From: Sutcliffiella cohnii
GTDB taxonomy: Bacteria > Bacillota > Bacilli > Bacillales > Bacillaceae_I
Direction of reading: 5' to 3'
Assembly: GCF_002250055.1 (NCBI RefSeq)
Contig: NZ_CP018866.1
Coordinates: 1,976,501-2,040,500, forward strand
Length of the DNA: 64,000 bases
Each line of letters opens with the position of its first letter. Position 1 is the stretch's first letter. Positions 1-9,223 of the stretch are shown here, piece after piece. A program made the position numbers and the translations under genes. Under the pieces are notes generated by a model that was not told where the DNA came from, did no database searches, and saw only the letters and a list, made by a program, of their open reading frames with translations.

Positions 1-417
1 GTTGCATTTTTACAACAACATCCTGCTGTTGATTGGGTCACTTTCCCAGGTTTAGAAAACCATTCATCAAACCATTTAGCAAAGAAATATTTAAACAATA
101 CGTACGGATCAATTATTGTATTTGGAATTAAGGGTGGAAGAGAAGCAGGTAGAAAAGTCATTGATAGTGTAAAATTATGGTCTCACCTAGCGAATGTCGG
201 GGATGCTAAATCGCTCATTATACATCCAGCTTCAACTACACATCAGCAAGTATCTTCTGAAGATTTACAGAAAACAGGAGTTACAGAAGATTTAATACGT
301 TTATCGGTTGGCATAGAATCCGTTGAAGATTTAAAAAATGATTTAGATCAAGCCTTTTATTCAGCTACTGGATTTACTGTGAAAGGGGCAATTGCTGGAG
401 ATGCTTCAAACAAATAA
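1..417 (+). CDS. metY: O-acetylhomoserine sulfhydrylase, C-terminal part
   Basis: The window opens inside this gene; the last 138 codons are present, ending at TAA 415-417. It is a PLP enzyme of the Cys/Met metabolism family that makes homocysteine from O-acetylhomoserine and sulfide. Visible family features are the segment NHLAKKYL, the substrate-loop stretch [12 protein letters not shown] and the closing [12 protein letters not shown], all typical of the C-terminal domain. The PLP lysine lies upstream, outside the window. It overlaps the start of metX by 17 bases, so the two are translationally coupled and form a methionine operon. The family call is firm; choosing metY over a cystathionine synthase rests on the metX neighbour and the HPASTTHQ motif. 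Confidence 0.9.
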   Translation, partial: VAFLQQHPAVDWVTFPGLENHSSNHLAKKYLNNTYGSIIVFGIKGGREAGRKVIDSVKLWSHLANVGDAKSLIIHPASTTHQQVSSEDLQKTGVTEDLIRLSVGIESVEDLKNDLDQAFYSATGFTVKGAIAGDASNK

Positions 418-1471
418 TTTATACGAAGTCGGAAAGGTTTGTATTGGTGACTTTGAATTGGAGAGTGGTGTCCATTTAAAAGATGTGGAAGTCGCTTATG
501 AAAGAGTAGGGAACCTTTATGGCGATAGTATAATAGTTTGTCATGCTTTAACAGGAAACCACTTAACAGTCGGGACATCGGTGTCCCCTGGCTGGTGGAG
601 AGATCTTATCGGACCTTCACGTTATATCGATACGAACAAATATAATGTTATTACGATGAATGTGCTCGGAGGCTGCTCGGGCTCAACTGGTCCTACTTCT
701 ATAAATCCTGAAACAGGAAAAAAATATAGGGGGGATTTTCCTACTATAACCATTCGAGATATCGTTCATAGTCACAAAAGAGCGTTAGAAAAAATAGGAG
801 TAACAGAAGTGCTATCAATTATTGGTGGTTCATTGGGTGGCATGCAAGTTTTAGAATGGGGGATACTTTATCCCCATTTTGCAAAACATTTAATACCGAT
901 GGCAGTTACCCCTACCTTATCCGATTATGGTATTGCATTCAATACGATTGGAAGACACGCTATTCAAAATGATCCAGCTTGGAACAACGGTTTTTATGAG
1001 GAACAATCGATAAAAGGTTTAGAAGTAGCAAGAATGGTAGGGCTTGTTACGTATCGTTCGCAACGTTTATTTAACAACCGTTTCCAACGTGAAAAAAAGA
1101 ACGCATCCCAATATCAAATAGATTCCTATTTGAAATATCAAGGAGAAAAATTTGTAAAACGTTTTGATGCAAATAGTTATTTGTGTTTGTTGCAAGCGAT
1201 GGATTCTTTTGATATTGGATTTAAGAGACATGGGATAGAAAAAGCATTAAAAAATATCGAGAGTTCGTTAACGATGGTGGCTTTTTCGCATGACCTATTA
1301 TATCCACCTACAGTAATAGAAGAAACAGTATTATTACTTAAAAGAGTTGGCAAAGTAGCAAACTATATTTATGTACAAACAGACTTTGGGCATGATGGAT
1401 TTTTAGTAGAATTTGAGAAGTTTGGAACGGAGATTTCGTTACAGTTACAAACGGTATTGCAGACACGGTAA
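401..1471 (+). CDS. metX: Homoserine O-acyltransferase
   Basis: Activates homoserine with an acyl group from acyl-CoA, the first committed step of methionine synthesis; it supplies the substrate of the upstream metY product. It is an alpha/beta-hydrolase of about 356 residues, the usual size. The nucleophile elbow [12 protein letters not shown] holds the catalytic serine; the acid is in FSHDLLYP and the histidine in DFGHDGFL near the end. [11 protein letters not shown] is the typical substrate-side motif. The start is uncertain: ATG 401 lies 12 bases after GGGG (385-388), and TTG 392 lies 3 bases after it. The family is usually called acetyltransferase, but some members use succinyl-CoA and this cannot be settled by eye. 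A strong terminator follows. Confidence 0.93.
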   Translation: MLQTNNLYEVGKVCIGDFELESGVHLKDVEVAYERVGNLYGDSIIVCHALTGNHLTVGTSVSPGWWRDLIGPSRYIDTNKYNVITMNVLGGCSGSTGPTSINPETGKKYRGDFPTITIRDIVHSHKRALEKIGVTEVLSIIGGSLGGMQVLEWGILYPHFAKHLIPMAVTPTLSDYGIAFNTIGRHAIQNDPAWNNGFYEEQSIKGLEVARMVGLVTYRSQRLFNNRFQREKKNASQYQIDSYLKYQGEKFVKRFDANSYLCLLQAMDSFDIGFKRHGIEKALKNIESSLTMVAFSHDLLYPPTVIEETVLLLKRVGKVANYIYVQTDFGHDGFLVEFEKFGTEISLQLQTVLQTR

Positions 1472-1502
1472 AAAATAAATTCTGTTATTTGAATAGTACT
1501 TC

Positions 1503-1560
1503 AGAAGAGGTTGGGACATACTATTTTTATTAGTCTCAGCCTCTTCTTTAAGTTTTTTAC
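1503..1560 (+). terminator. Terminator of metYX
   Basis: Arms 1503-1517 and 1533-1547 pair over 15 positions with two G-U pairs, followed by a T-rich tract. The left arm carries GGTTGGGACATA, the same word as in the minus-strand hairpin after ykuE near 35360. Confidence 0.85.
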
Positions 1561-1613
1561 CTGATTGCTATATGTATTTCTCCAACTAACCTTCTTTTAG
1601 TTCACCCCTTCTA

Positions 1614-1643
1614 TTGACAAAAATCAATAAAATATGTTATTAA
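1614..1643 (+). promoter_or_regulatory. Vegetative promoter of htpG
   Basis: The -35 box is a perfect TTGACA at 1614-1619; 17-18 bases later lies a weak -10 (TTATTA or TATTAA, about 1637-1643). The CIRCE operator begins about 10 bases further on, at or just after the expected transcription start, where HrcA would block the promoter. Confidence 0.6.
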
Positions 1644-1652
1644 AATAGTGGG

Positions 1653-1679
1653 TTAGCACTCTTATGATTAGAGTGCTAA
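1653..1679 (+). promoter_or_regulatory. CIRCE operator (HrcA site)
   Basis: TTAGCACTC at 1653-1661, nine-base spacer, GAGTGCTAA at 1671-1679: an exact match to the CIRCE consensus bound by the heat-shock repressor HrcA. It lies 36 bases upstream of the htpG start codon, so it is transcribed in the leader. No hrcA, groE or dnaK gene is in the window. Confidence 0.95.
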
Positions 1680-1714
1680 AGTAATTACTTAACAGAAAGA
1701 GAGGAGATTAAATC

Positions 1715-3595
1715 ATGGAAAAGAAACAATTCCAAGCCGAATCGAAAAGATTGTTAGAAATGATGATTAACTCTATTTATTCTCAACGTGAAGTGTTTTT
1801 AAGAGAGTTAATCTCCAATGCAAGTGATGCAATCGATAAACTGTACTATAAGGCATTAACAGATGCTACCCTTACATTTAATAAAGAGAGCTATTACATA
1901 AAAATTATCCCTAACAAAGAAGAAAGAACGTTAACCATTATGGATACTGGAATTGGAATGACTGCGGAGGAATTAGAGACAAACCTAGGAACAATTGCTA
2001 AAAGTGGCTCATTAGCATTTAAAAAAGAAAATGAAACAAAAGACGGTCATGATATTATTGGACAATTTGGTGTAGGTTTTTATGCTGCTTTTATGGTTGC
2101 TGATGTTGTAACTGTTAACAGTAAAGCACTTGGAAGTAATCAAGCCTATAAATGGCAATCAGAAGGTGCAGATGGGTATTCTATCGAAGGAACAGATAAA
2201 GAAACAATCGGAACCGAAATCATCTTAAAGCTAAAAGAAAATAGCGAGGATGAAAACTACGATGAATTTTTGGAAGAGTATCGCCTTAAAGCTATTATAA
2301 AGAAATACTCAGACTTTATTCGTTATCCTATTAAAATGGATGTCACTACATCAAAACCGAAAGAAGAAAACGAAAATGAAAATGTGGAAGTTCTAGAAGA
2401 ACAAATTATTAATAGTATGGTTCCAATTTGGCGCAAAAATAAAAACGAGCTAAAGGCAGAAGACTATGAAAACTTCTACAACGAAAAACATTACGGTTTT
2501 GATAAGCCGCTTAAACATATTCACGTTAGTGTCGATGGTACAGTTCGATACAATGCTCTTCTTTATATTCCAGAAAACATTCCGTTTGATTATTACTCAA
2601 AGGAGTATGAAAAAGGGTTAGAGTTATATTCAAGTGGCGTTTTAATAATGGATAAATGTGGAGACTTATTACCGGATCACTTTAGCTTTGTGAAAGGATT
2701 AGTAGATTCCGAAGACTTATCTTTAAACATTTCACGTGAAATGCTTCAACAAGATCGACAATTAAAATTCATCTCAAAGAATTTAGCGAAAAAGATCAAA
2801 AGTGCACTTCAAAGTATGTTAAAAGATGCAAGAGAAAATTATGAGACTTTCTTTAAAGCCTTTGGTCGTCAATTAAAATATGGCGTATATGCAGACTTCG
2901 GTGCTAATAAAGAAACGTTGCAAGATTTATTATTATTTTACTCATCAAAAGAGAAAAAGTTAGTTTCCTTAGAAGAATACGTAACAAATATGCCAGAGGA
3001 TCAAAAGTATATTTATTACGCTACCGGTGACTCTATTGAGCGGATAGATAAATTACCACAAACCGAACTTGTAACTGATAAAGGATATGAAATTCTCTAC
3101 TTTACTGAAGACATTGATGAATTTGCGATTAAGATGTTAATGACTTATAAAGAGAAAGAATTCCGTTCAGTGTCTAGTGGTGATTTAGGTATTGATAATG
3201 AAAAAGAAGATTCCAAAACAGAAAGTGAACTAGAAGAGTATAAAGAACTTTTTGATGCAATGAAAGAAATACTTGGTGGTAAAGTAACGGACGTACGAGT
3301 ATCAAAACGATTACGCTCACACCCAGTTTGCTTATCTGCTGACGGTGAAATAACAATTGAAATGGAAAAAATCTTAAATGCAATGCCTGATAATCAAGGA
3401 GTAAAAGCGAATAAAGTTTTAGAAATTAATACAAAACATGATGTTTTCAACTCACTAAAATCTTCTTATAAGGAAGATAGAGAAAAGCTTGCATTATTTA
3501 CAAACATTCTCTTTAACCAAGCACTACTTATTGAAGGCTTATCCGTTGAAGATCCTGTAGATTTTGCAAACGATATATGTAAAGTAATGGTGTGA
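1715..3595 (+). CDS. htpG: Molecular chaperone HtpG (Hsp90)
   Basis: Cytosolic ATP-dependent Hsp90 homodimer of 626 residues, the normal bacterial length. The N-terminal GHKL ATPase shows NASDAIDK (N box), DTGIGMT (G1) and the lid/G2 segment [15 protein letters not shown]. The middle domain contains [15 protein letters not shown], including the conserved catalytic-loop arginine. The C-terminal dimerisation domain follows with no sign of damage. ATG 1715 has GAGAGGAG upstream. It is a single-gene transcription unit with its own promoter, CIRCE operator and terminator, so HrcA control is inferred. Confidence 0.97.
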   Translation: MEKKQFQAESKRLLEMMINSIYSQREVFLRELISNASDAIDKLYYKALTDATLTFNKESYYIKIIPNKEERTLTIMDTGIGMTAEELETNLGTIAKSGSLAFKKENETKDGHDIIGQFGVGFYAAFMVADVVTVNSKALGSNQAYKWQSEGADGYSIEGTDKETIGTEIILKLKENSEDENYDEFLEEYRLKAIIKKYSDFIRYPIKMDVTTSKPKEENENENVEVLEEQIINSMVPIWRKNKNELKAEDYENFYNEKHYGFDKPLKHIHVSVDGTVRYNALLYIPENIPFDYYSKEYEKGLELYSSGVLIMDKCGDLLPDHFSFVKGLVDSEDLSLNISREMLQQDRQLKFISKNLAKKIKSALQSMLKDARENYETFFKAFGRQLKYGVYADFGANKETLQDLLLFYSSKEKKLVSLEEYVTNMPEDQKYIYYATGDSIERIDKLPQTELVTDKGYEILYFTEDIDEFAIKMLMTYKEKEFRSVSSGDLGIDNEKEDSKTESELEEYKELFDAMKEILGGKVTDVRVSKRLRSHPVCLSADGEITIEMEKILNAMPDNQGVKANKVLEINTKHDVFNSLKSSYKEDREKLALFTNILFNQALLIEGLSVEDPVDFANDICKVMV

Positions 3596-3603
3596 ATTAA
3601 GTT

Positions 3604-3635
3604 AAGACCCCTAAACGATAAGGGGTCTTTACTTT
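3604..3635 (+). terminator. Terminator of htpG
   Basis: Perfect nine-base stem AAGACCCCT (3604-3612) with AGGGGTCTT (3621-3629), eight-base loop, followed by a T-rich stretch. Confidence 0.88.
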
Positions 3636-3669
3636 TGTTATAATATTTATCTTCAGTAGAAAGTATTAT

Positions 3670-3807
3670 TTATTTTTTTCTTTCCATCACTTTTCTAATA
3701 TCGTTGTCTTTTTTATTTCTATCTCCAAATAGTGTACGGTATATCTCAGTGTAGCCACCGACAGGTCTAATTTCATTTGAAACTTCTTCATTAAATTGCT
3801 TTTTCAT
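3670..3807 (-). CDS. Small basic protein of unknown function (45 aa)
   Basis: A 45-residue protein beginning MKKQFNEEVSNEIRP and ending RKVMERKK. The start is supported by GGAGG six bases upstream of the ATG (complement of 3805-3807); a longer reading to 3861 has no such site. It is charged and hydrophilic, with no signal peptide, membrane segment or cysteine. The central VGGYTEIYRTLFGDR is the only distinctive stretch. It stands alone between htpG and the divergent 3954 gene. No family recognised; the good ribosome binding site is the main argument that it is real. Confidence 0.55.
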   Translation of the reverse strand: MKKQFNEEVSNEIRPVGGYTEIYRTLFGDRNKKDNDIRKVMERKK

Positions 3808-3953
3808 ATATTTCCTCCAAACTATGTTTCTCTCATTATTTACAAGAGAGGAACGACTCATACTGTATTAATTATAATTATCTATTTACTGTTATAATCG
3901 TTTGCTATATTAAATATATAGGAATATACCGTACAAAGGGTGGTGGGAGAAAC

Positions 3954-4751
3954 GTGGATAAATTGTTAAAAATAACTTTAGTTTTACTGTTAGTTAGTGT
4001 TTGCCTTCATTTTTACACTATTCAGCAAATGGGTAAAATGAAGATGGAATTTGAAAGTTATATATCAATGGTAACGAGTGGGATAGAGAGTAATTTATAC
4101 GATGTTCAAAACAGGATTTATGAATGGAGTGAACAAGACCGCTGGATACAACATATTGAGTTCATTGCAGACACAGTAAATTCTGAACCGAACAAGATGA
4201 TTTTTACGGCTGCATTTAGTTTGAAAGAAGTGGAAAGTAATGCAAATATTAAACTTCTGTATAAGTCTGAAGAAAATCGTCATTGGCAGGAAGCAGAAAG
4301 TGAAAAGAAGCTGGACGGAATATATGAAGCAATCATATATTTAACTCCAAGTGATACGTATTTGTATAAAATAGTACAAGATGGGACAATTATAAAGAGT
4401 TCTGAAATTGGCTACATTCCTTCAGAATTGTATCGCCATTCCCCATTCTATTCATATGGTTCTAGCTATGGTTACACGAAGAGTACAGACACTTTATTTT
4501 TTGAATGGACATTAAGTGAAGAACCAGCCCTTTTTTCCTTTTTACAATATGAAAAAGTAATGGCCCATGTATATTATAAAAATTCAGAAATAAAAGAAGT
4601 ACCATTAATAAAAATGAATCAACATGGTATTACCGAATGGTATTTCAGTCTTGAAGAAAAAGGAGTTTCAAAAATTAACGTAGAAGTTATTTATGCAGAC
4701 GGCACTTCGATAGAAGAAACTATTTATGACGAAACATATGAGCATGATTGA
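3954..4751 (+). CDS. Membrane-anchored protein of unknown function
   Basis: A 265-residue protein with a GTG start after GGTGGGAG. Residues about 4-22 form one hydrophobic segment, followed by MGKMKMEFESYI and a helical stretch to about residue 65, so it is probably a signal anchor with the bulk outside the cell. The remainder (70-265) is polar and rich in beta-type sequence with many Glu, Tyr and Ser, and repeated short statements about strand-turn-strand; it resembles an extracytoplasmic sandwich domain but matches no family I know. No catalytic motif or cysteine pair is seen. Followed by a long non-coding repeat region. Confidence 0.7.
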   Translation: MDKLLKITLVLLLVSVCLHFYTIQQMGKMKMEFESYISMVTSGIESNLYDVQNRIYEWSEQDRWIQHIEFIADTVNSEPNKMIFTAAFSLKEVESNANIKLLYKSEENRHWQEAESEKKLDGIYEAIIYLTPSDTYLYKIVQDGTIIKSSEIGYIPSELYRHSPFYSYGSSYGYTKSTDTLFFEWTLSEEPALFSFLQYEKVMAHVYYKNSEIKEVPLIKMNQHGITEWYFSLEEKGVSKINVEVIYADGTSIEETIYDETYEHD

Positions 4752-4994
4752 TGATAAGTTACCTATATAGATAAATATTTTGTCAAGAGAGGGCTGTCCA
4801 ATAAGACTCAATAGAAAACTCTATCGTTTCTCCACCACTTTGTTTGTATAGATTTCATTCGAGGTAGAATCAATATACGTGTGTTCATCCTTTGTTAATT
4901 GGTTTTAATCTCAATCTATAGCAACTCCTTATAATTAATAATTTGAACTTACAACTAATAAATATTTAGAATTATATAGGGGTAACGAACAAAA
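4752..4994. other. Non-coding stretch, possible insertion-sequence remnant
   Basis: No credible gene. On the plus strand GAGGGCTGTCC AATAAGACTC (about 4787-4807) looks like the end of an insertion sequence of the kind that begins GGGCTGTCC. Reading the complement inward from about 4900, 22 codons end at a TAG near 4822 and start directly after a stop; they encode a short hydrophilic tail (DEHTYIDSTSNEIYTN is part of it) without a start codon. This could be the last codons of a lost transposase, but I cannot assign it to a family. Confidence 0.3.
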
Positions 4995-5032
4995 TAGTAC
5001 TAAAAGTCAGTTTCTACTGACTTTTAGTACTA
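4995..5032. repeat. Perfect 17-bp hairpin containing AAAAGTCAGT
   Basis: Left arm 4995-5011, loop TTCT 5012-5015, right arm 5016-5032, with no mismatch. The arm core TAAAAGTCAGT is shared with the hairpin at 33304-33337. There is no clear T tract on the plus side, so it may be a decayed or non-terminator member of the same family. Confidence 0.8.
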
Positions 5033-5051
5033 CCCTCGCTTTTCTTTATCT

Positions 5052-5204
5052 AGCTCCGGCGGCTTGGCCCTATCAAACTTCCCGTTCCGTCCGTACGACA
5101 AGTCAACATCAACTCGCCCTCTGGCTCGTTGTGTTTCCTTTATCTCCTACCGGAACGGTCCAGTTTGTACGGGCCAGAACGAGCCGCCTCCGCTTTTCTT
5201 GTCC
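5052..5204. repeat. Fold-back repeat unit 1 (type A)
   Basis: Begins AGCTCC, ends CGCTTTTCTTGTCC. Positions 5052-5200 match 5329-5477 at 147 of 149 bases by eye (differences in CCGGCGG/CCGTCGG and ACGACA/ACGATA). The ends are complementary: GGCGGCTTGGCCC near the left pairs with GGGCCA and AGCCGCC near the right. The GC content is clearly above that of the surrounding AT-rich DNA. Confidence 0.9.
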
Positions 5205-5328
5205 AGCTGCAGGGGCTAGCGGCTCGAGGTCACAAGTCAATCCGTCCAGAAGGTCAAAAAGCGACCTTCTAGCCGGCTTGCCTTGTGCTTGTCGCCGCTA
5301 AACGAGCCCCTTCCGCTTTTCCTTGTCC
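5205..5328. repeat. Fold-back repeat unit 2 (type B)
   Basis: Shares its edges with type A (AGCTGC start, CGCTTTTCCTTGTCC end), but the interior differs. AGGGGCT and CTCG near the left end pair with CGAG and AGCCCCT near the right, and the centre holds AGAAGGTC / GACCTTCT separated by seven bases. Same GC-rich, fold-back style as the flanking units. Confidence 0.8.
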
Positions 5329-5477
5329 AGCTCCGTCGGCTTGGCCCTATCAAACTTCCCGTTCCGTCCGTACGATAAGTCAACATCAACTCGCCCTCTG
5401 GCTCGTTGTGTTTCCTTTATCTCCTACCGGAACGGTCCAGTTTGTACGGGCCAGAACGAGCCGCCTCCGCTTTTCTT
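5329..5477. repeat. Fold-back repeat unit 3 (type A, second copy)
   Basis: Second copy of the 149-base type A unit, 277 bases after the first. Its last bases CTTTTCTT run into TTA 5476-5478, the stop codon (complement TAA) of the minus-strand permease gene, so the array ends exactly at the gene's 3' end. Short open frames through 5285-5562 are by-products of this repeat. Confidence 0.9.
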
Positions 5478-6720
5478 ATTGACGGATCCATTTCCAGATT
5501 TCTTTTGGGGTGGCGTTTTTGCCGTACATGAGTATGCCAGTTTTAAAGATTTTTCCTGCTAGTTTCATAAATAGCCAGATGCTAACTAATAAAATGGCTA
5601 ATGAAATGATGATGTCCATCCATGGCCAATCTTCCATTGTCGAAAGTCTAATTAGTAGAACGCCTGGAGCTGAGAAAGGGATATACGATCCTACTTTTGC
5701 AACTATTCCAGAAGGGTCCGAAAGGATTGGTCCTATTAATATAAAAGGAATAAATGGTAGCATCATCACAATTCCTTGGAAGTTACTAGTTGCCGTCATA
5801 TCTTCGACTGTTGCCCCCATGCTAACGAAAATAGAAGCAAACAATAGATAACCAGCTACCGCAATAAACACTAGTATAATTAATTCTGGAACGAACAAGT
5901 ACTCAAAAATTGGTATCTCTGTTCTCCACTGAACGACAGGTAGGGCAATTGCAAGCCAGACCGTTACTTGAACTAACCCTAATACGAAATAACCTAATAT
6001 TTTTCCTTGCATAAGTTCGTTTGGAGTAACAGATGATAGAACCATTTCTGCGACTTTCTCTTTTTTCTCTTGAGAAGCACTTTGGAAAATCATCATACCT
6101 GTTATAACAATCGAGAATAAAATTAATCCTGCAAAAGCTCCCGGAATGAGACGTTTAAAAGGATCTGTAGCTTCTTCATTCCCTCCGGATAGTTCTGTTG
6201 TACTATCGGCTTCAGACGTCATATCTTCCACTGATATTGCGTTTAATGTTACGCCTCGTGAAACGGCTTCTAATTGACTGTCTGTTAGTCCAATAGACTC
6301 CAGTTTAAGCTGTTGTAGTAACGTCGCTAATGGTTGCACCTCATAAACAAACATGTTGGAAACATCATCAGACGTATAAATAGGTATTTCGCCATTTTGG
6401 AATGCTTCTTCCGTAATATAAATGTAAGCTGTACTACTAGAATTTTCTAAATTAGCTTTCATTATTTCTTCATTTTCAAAAGGAGGAGCCACAACCGCGT
6501 CGATTGTATCTGTTTCTAAAAGCGGTGCCACTTCGTCCCAAATGCCTAATTCATCATATACAAGAATAGATATTTGATCAGATTGATTGTTAGAAAACAA
6601 CATTGGTATTGTAAAGAAAAGAAGAAAAAGCGCAGGTGTCATTATTAACGATATGAGAAACGATTTATTCATCATATTTCTCTTAATTTCCCATTTTGCA
6701 ACTTTAAAACTATTATTCAT
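5476..6720 (-). CDS. ABC-2 type exporter permease, NatB/YhaP-like
   Basis: A 414-residue membrane subunit of an ABC exporter in the NatB group, close in size to B. subtilis YhaP. A membrane segment near residues 22-45 is followed by a long outside domain (to about 215) and a cluster of about five segments in the C-terminal half, the layout of ABC-2 permeases with a large loop between helices 1 and 2. The start ATG (complement of 6718-6720) has AAGGTG seven bases upstream and overlaps the end of the ATPase gene by eight bases, so the two are coupled. Sodium or cation efflux is the family guess; the substrate is not shown by the sequence. The stop codon abuts the repeat array. Confidence 0.88.
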   Translation of the reverse strand: MNNSFKVAKWEIKRNMMNKSFLISLIMTPALFLLFFTIPMLFSNNQSDQISILVYDELGIWDEVAPLLETDTIDAVVAPPFENEEIMKANLENSSSTAYIYITEEAFQNGEIPIYTSDDVSNMFVYEVQPLATLLQQLKLESIGLTDSQLEAVSRGVTLNAISVEDMTSEADSTTELSGGNEEATDPFKRLIPGAFAGLILFSIVITGMMIFQSASQEKKEKVAEMVLSSVTPNELMQGKILGYFVLGLVQVTVWLAIALPVVQWRTEIPIFEYLFVPELIILVFIAVAGYLLFASIFVSMGATVEDMTATSNFQGIVMMLPFIPFILIGPILSDPSGIVAKVGSYIPFSAPGVLLIRLSTMEDWPWMDIIISLAILLVSIWLFMKLAGKIFKTGILMYGKNATPKEIWKWIRQ

Positions 6721-7642
6721 GAATAACACCTTCTTTATATCCTAAATTATTTGTTGCAATACCAATAAATATTTCATGAAGGGAGATTCTATCAACAGAT
6801 AATTCTTGTATAGAGATATGTTCGGGAATATACTTTAACCATGCTGGTATGTGTACATTTTTCTCTAAGTAAAGAATGGAAACATCACCGTTTTGTTCTG
6901 CACTAGTAACATTTGGTAATGATTGAAGTTCGTTCAATTCATTCCGTCCCTTTATTGTACATTTGAAATTGGCATATTGCTCTTTTACTTCACTAATTGA
7001 ACCATATATTACTTTACTACCTTTATGTATCATGAATAAACGGTCACATAACTCCTCCACTAGATTCATTTGATGGGAGGATAGTAGAATTGCAGTTCCA
7101 TTTTGTGCTAATGTTTTTATTTCTTGCTTAAAAACATCTTGACTAACAGGGTCGAGACCAGAAAAAGGTTCATCTAATATTAAAAGTTCAGGTTCGTGTA
7201 TAATAGAGGCGATAAATTGAACTTTTTGCCCCATCCCTTTAGATAGCTCTTCAATAGGACTTTTTTCTTTCCCTTTTAAATCAAACTTTTCTAAATATGC
7301 TAGTGCTCGTTCTTTCGCTTTTTGTTTTGGATAGTCCTTTAATTCTGCAAAGTATAATAATAAATCCAATACCTTTACATTTTTATAAAGACCCCGTTCC
7401 TCTGGTAAATACCCGATTTTATGGCGGGGAATTTCTTTTCCTGTGTGGGTATGGAATTGAATTGAGCCTTCGTCGGGTAACATAATCCCCATAATGTTTC
7501 GAATAGTTGTTGATTTACCAGCCCCGTTAGGACCCAGTATGGCCATTATTTCTCCTTTGTGTACAGTAAAACTAATGTCCCTTATAACAGTTTTCTCTTT
7601 AAAAGATTTGGCAAGTTGACTAACTGTTAATATTTTTTCCAT
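6713..7642 (-). CDS. ABC transporter ATP-binding protein, NatA/YhaQ-like
   Basis: A 309-residue ATPase partner of the overlapping permease. Walker A is GPNGAGKST, the signature is LSKGMGQK, Walker B is LLILDEPFSGLDP and the switch histidine is in LLSSHQM. The C-terminal 90 residues are a poorly conserved extension as in YhaQ and drug-type ATPases. Start ATG at the complement of 7640-7642, six bases after AGGAAGGTG; a GTG at 7651 would sit on that site and is unlikely. Divergent from ampS across about 190 bases. Confidence 0.93.
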   Translation of the reverse strand: MEKILTVSQLAKSFKEKTVIRDISFTVHKGEIMAILGPNGAGKSTTIRNIMGIMLPDEGSIQFHTHTGKEIPRHKIGYLPEERGLYKNVKVLDLLLYFAELKDYPKQKAKERALAYLEKFDLKGKEKSPIEELSKGMGQKVQFIASIIHEPELLILDEPFSGLDPVSQDVFKQEIKTLAQNGTAILLSSHQMNLVEELCDRLFMIHKGSKVIYGSISEVKEQYANFKCTIKGRNELNELQSLPNVTSAEQNGDVSILYLEKNVHIPAWLKYIPEHISIQELSVDRISLHEIFIGIATNNLGYKEGVIHE

Positions 7643-7835
7643 TATATTCACCTTCCTACGTGTAAAATTTTCTTTTCTAGCATATGTACAAAAGTATATA
7701 CGAATAAAATGTCGGAAAGTTTCAATCTTTTTTCTATTGCACTTGGGTTAACATGGAACGATTTTTTATGTAAAATAGAATAGTGCTATCCAAAAAAATA
7801 ATATTAAACTACATTGACATAAAAGGAGAATATAC

Positions 7836-9068
7836 ATGTCGACATTTCAACGTAATTTAGAAAAATATGCAGCTCTTGCTGTTGAAGTAGGGGTTAATAT
7901 TCAGAGTGGGCAAACGTTAGTAGTAACAGCCCCAATCTCTTCAGCTGAGTTAGTTCGTCTCATTGCGAAAAAGGCATATGAAAAAGGTGCAAAACATGTT
8001 GCGGTTGATTGGTTAGATGATGAACTTACAAAAATGAGATTCGAAATTGCTCCCGAAGATTCGTTTACCGAGTTCCCGTATTGGATGTCTAAGGGGAAAA
8101 ACGAATTAGCAGAAGAGGGAGCAGCGTTTTTACATATTGATTCTAAAAATCCTGATTTATTAAAAGGCATTGACCAAAACCGTATACAAGCGGCTACTAA
8201 GGCTGCATCCCAAGTTCTAAAACCATATCGTAGTCGTATGATGAGTGATAAAAATAGTTGGTCGATAATCGCAATGCCGACACAAGCATGGGCAGATAAA
8301 GTATTTCCAGAATTAGATGAAACAAAAAGAATGGATGCATTGTGGGATGCGATTTTTAAAGCGACTAGAGTAGATCAAGAAAATCCGGTTGCAGAGTGGA
8401 AAAAACATACTGATACACTTGATTCTAAAGCTAACCATTTAAATCAAAAGAAATATCACGCACTACATTATACAGCCCCTGGCACAGATTTAACGGTTGA
8501 GTTAGCAAAAGACCATATTTGGGTTAGTGCCGGTAGTGTAAATGAAAACGGTGTTACATTTATTGCGAACATGCCAACTGAAGAAGTTTTCACTGCTAAT
8601 GCAAAAACTGGTGTGAACGGAGTTGTTTCTAGTACAAAACCACTAAGTTATGCGGGTAACTTGATTGAAAACTTTACATTAACTTTTAAAGAAGGTAAAG
8701 TAGTTGATTTTAAAGCAGAAAAAGGTGAAGAAACATTAAAGAAACTTATTGAGACAGATGAAGGCTCAGCATATCTTGGAGAAATTGCTCTAGTTCCGCA
8801 CCAGTCTCCAATTTCAGAAACAGATTTAATTTTCTTTAATACATTATTTGATGAGAATGCCTCTAACCATTTTGCTTTAGGGAAAGCCTATCCATTCTGT
8901 GTGGAAGGCGGAAAAAACATGAGTGATGAAGAAGTAGTAGCACATGGTTTAAACGATAGTTTAACACATGTTGATTTTATGATAGGTTCAGCTGAAATGA
9001 ACATAGATGGTATTACACTAGATGGTAAAAAAGAGCCAGTATTCCGTAAAGGAAATTGGGCGTTTTAA
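7836..9068 (+). CDS. ampS: Aminopeptidase, M29 family
   Basis: A 410-residue cytosolic metallo-aminopeptidase of the thermophilic-aminopeptidase (M29) family. The N-terminal domain has VNIQSGQTLVV and AYEKGAKHVAVDW. The metal-binding C-terminal domain includes the glutamate in GEIALVPHQSPIS, the segment LFDENASNHFALGKAY and HVDFMIGSAEMNIDG, which hold the family's Glu, His, Tyr and Asp ligands. AAAGGAG lies upstream of ATG. It releases N-terminal residues from peptides. Single gene with its own terminator. Confidence 0.95.
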   Translation: MSTFQRNLEKYAALAVEVGVNIQSGQTLVVTAPISSAELVRLIAKKAYEKGAKHVAVDWLDDELTKMRFEIAPEDSFTEFPYWMSKGKNELAEEGAAFLHIDSKNPDLLKGIDQNRIQAATKAASQVLKPYRSRMMSDKNSWSIIAMPTQAWADKVFPELDETKRMDALWDAIFKATRVDQENPVAEWKKHTDTLDSKANHLNQKKYHALHYTAPGTDLTVELAKDHIWVSAGSVNENGVTFIANMPTEEVFTANAKTGVNGVVSSTKPLSYAGNLIENFTLTFKEGKVVDFKAEKGEETLKKLIETDEGSAYLGEIALVPHQSPISETDLIFFNTLFDENASNHFALGKAYPFCVEGGKNMSDEEVVAHGLNDSLTHVDFMIGSAEMNIDGITLDGKKEPVFRKGNWAF

Positions 9069-9076
9069 TACAATTA

Positions 9077-9105
9077 GAGTTGGCTTCATGGCCAACTCCT
9101 TTTTT
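9077..9105 (+). terminator. Terminator of ampS
   Basis: GAGTTGGC (9077-9084) pairs with GCCAACTC (9091-9098) across a six-base loop, then CTTTTTT. Confidence 0.9.
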
Positions 9106-9223
9106 ATATATTAAGTTTAGGCAAATAAAAAAACGCCTAAAAATTGAATGCGCCCAAACAAATATAGATTTTCATCATACACTGTAACCGTAAACGAAAT
9201 TAAAACAAAAGGAGCGGTGTTCA

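Noticed and set aside
5285..5562. Two overlapping plus-strand frames of 65 and 79 codons
   Set aside because: They run through the GC-rich repeat units and the 3' end of the permease gene, and lack a ribosome site.
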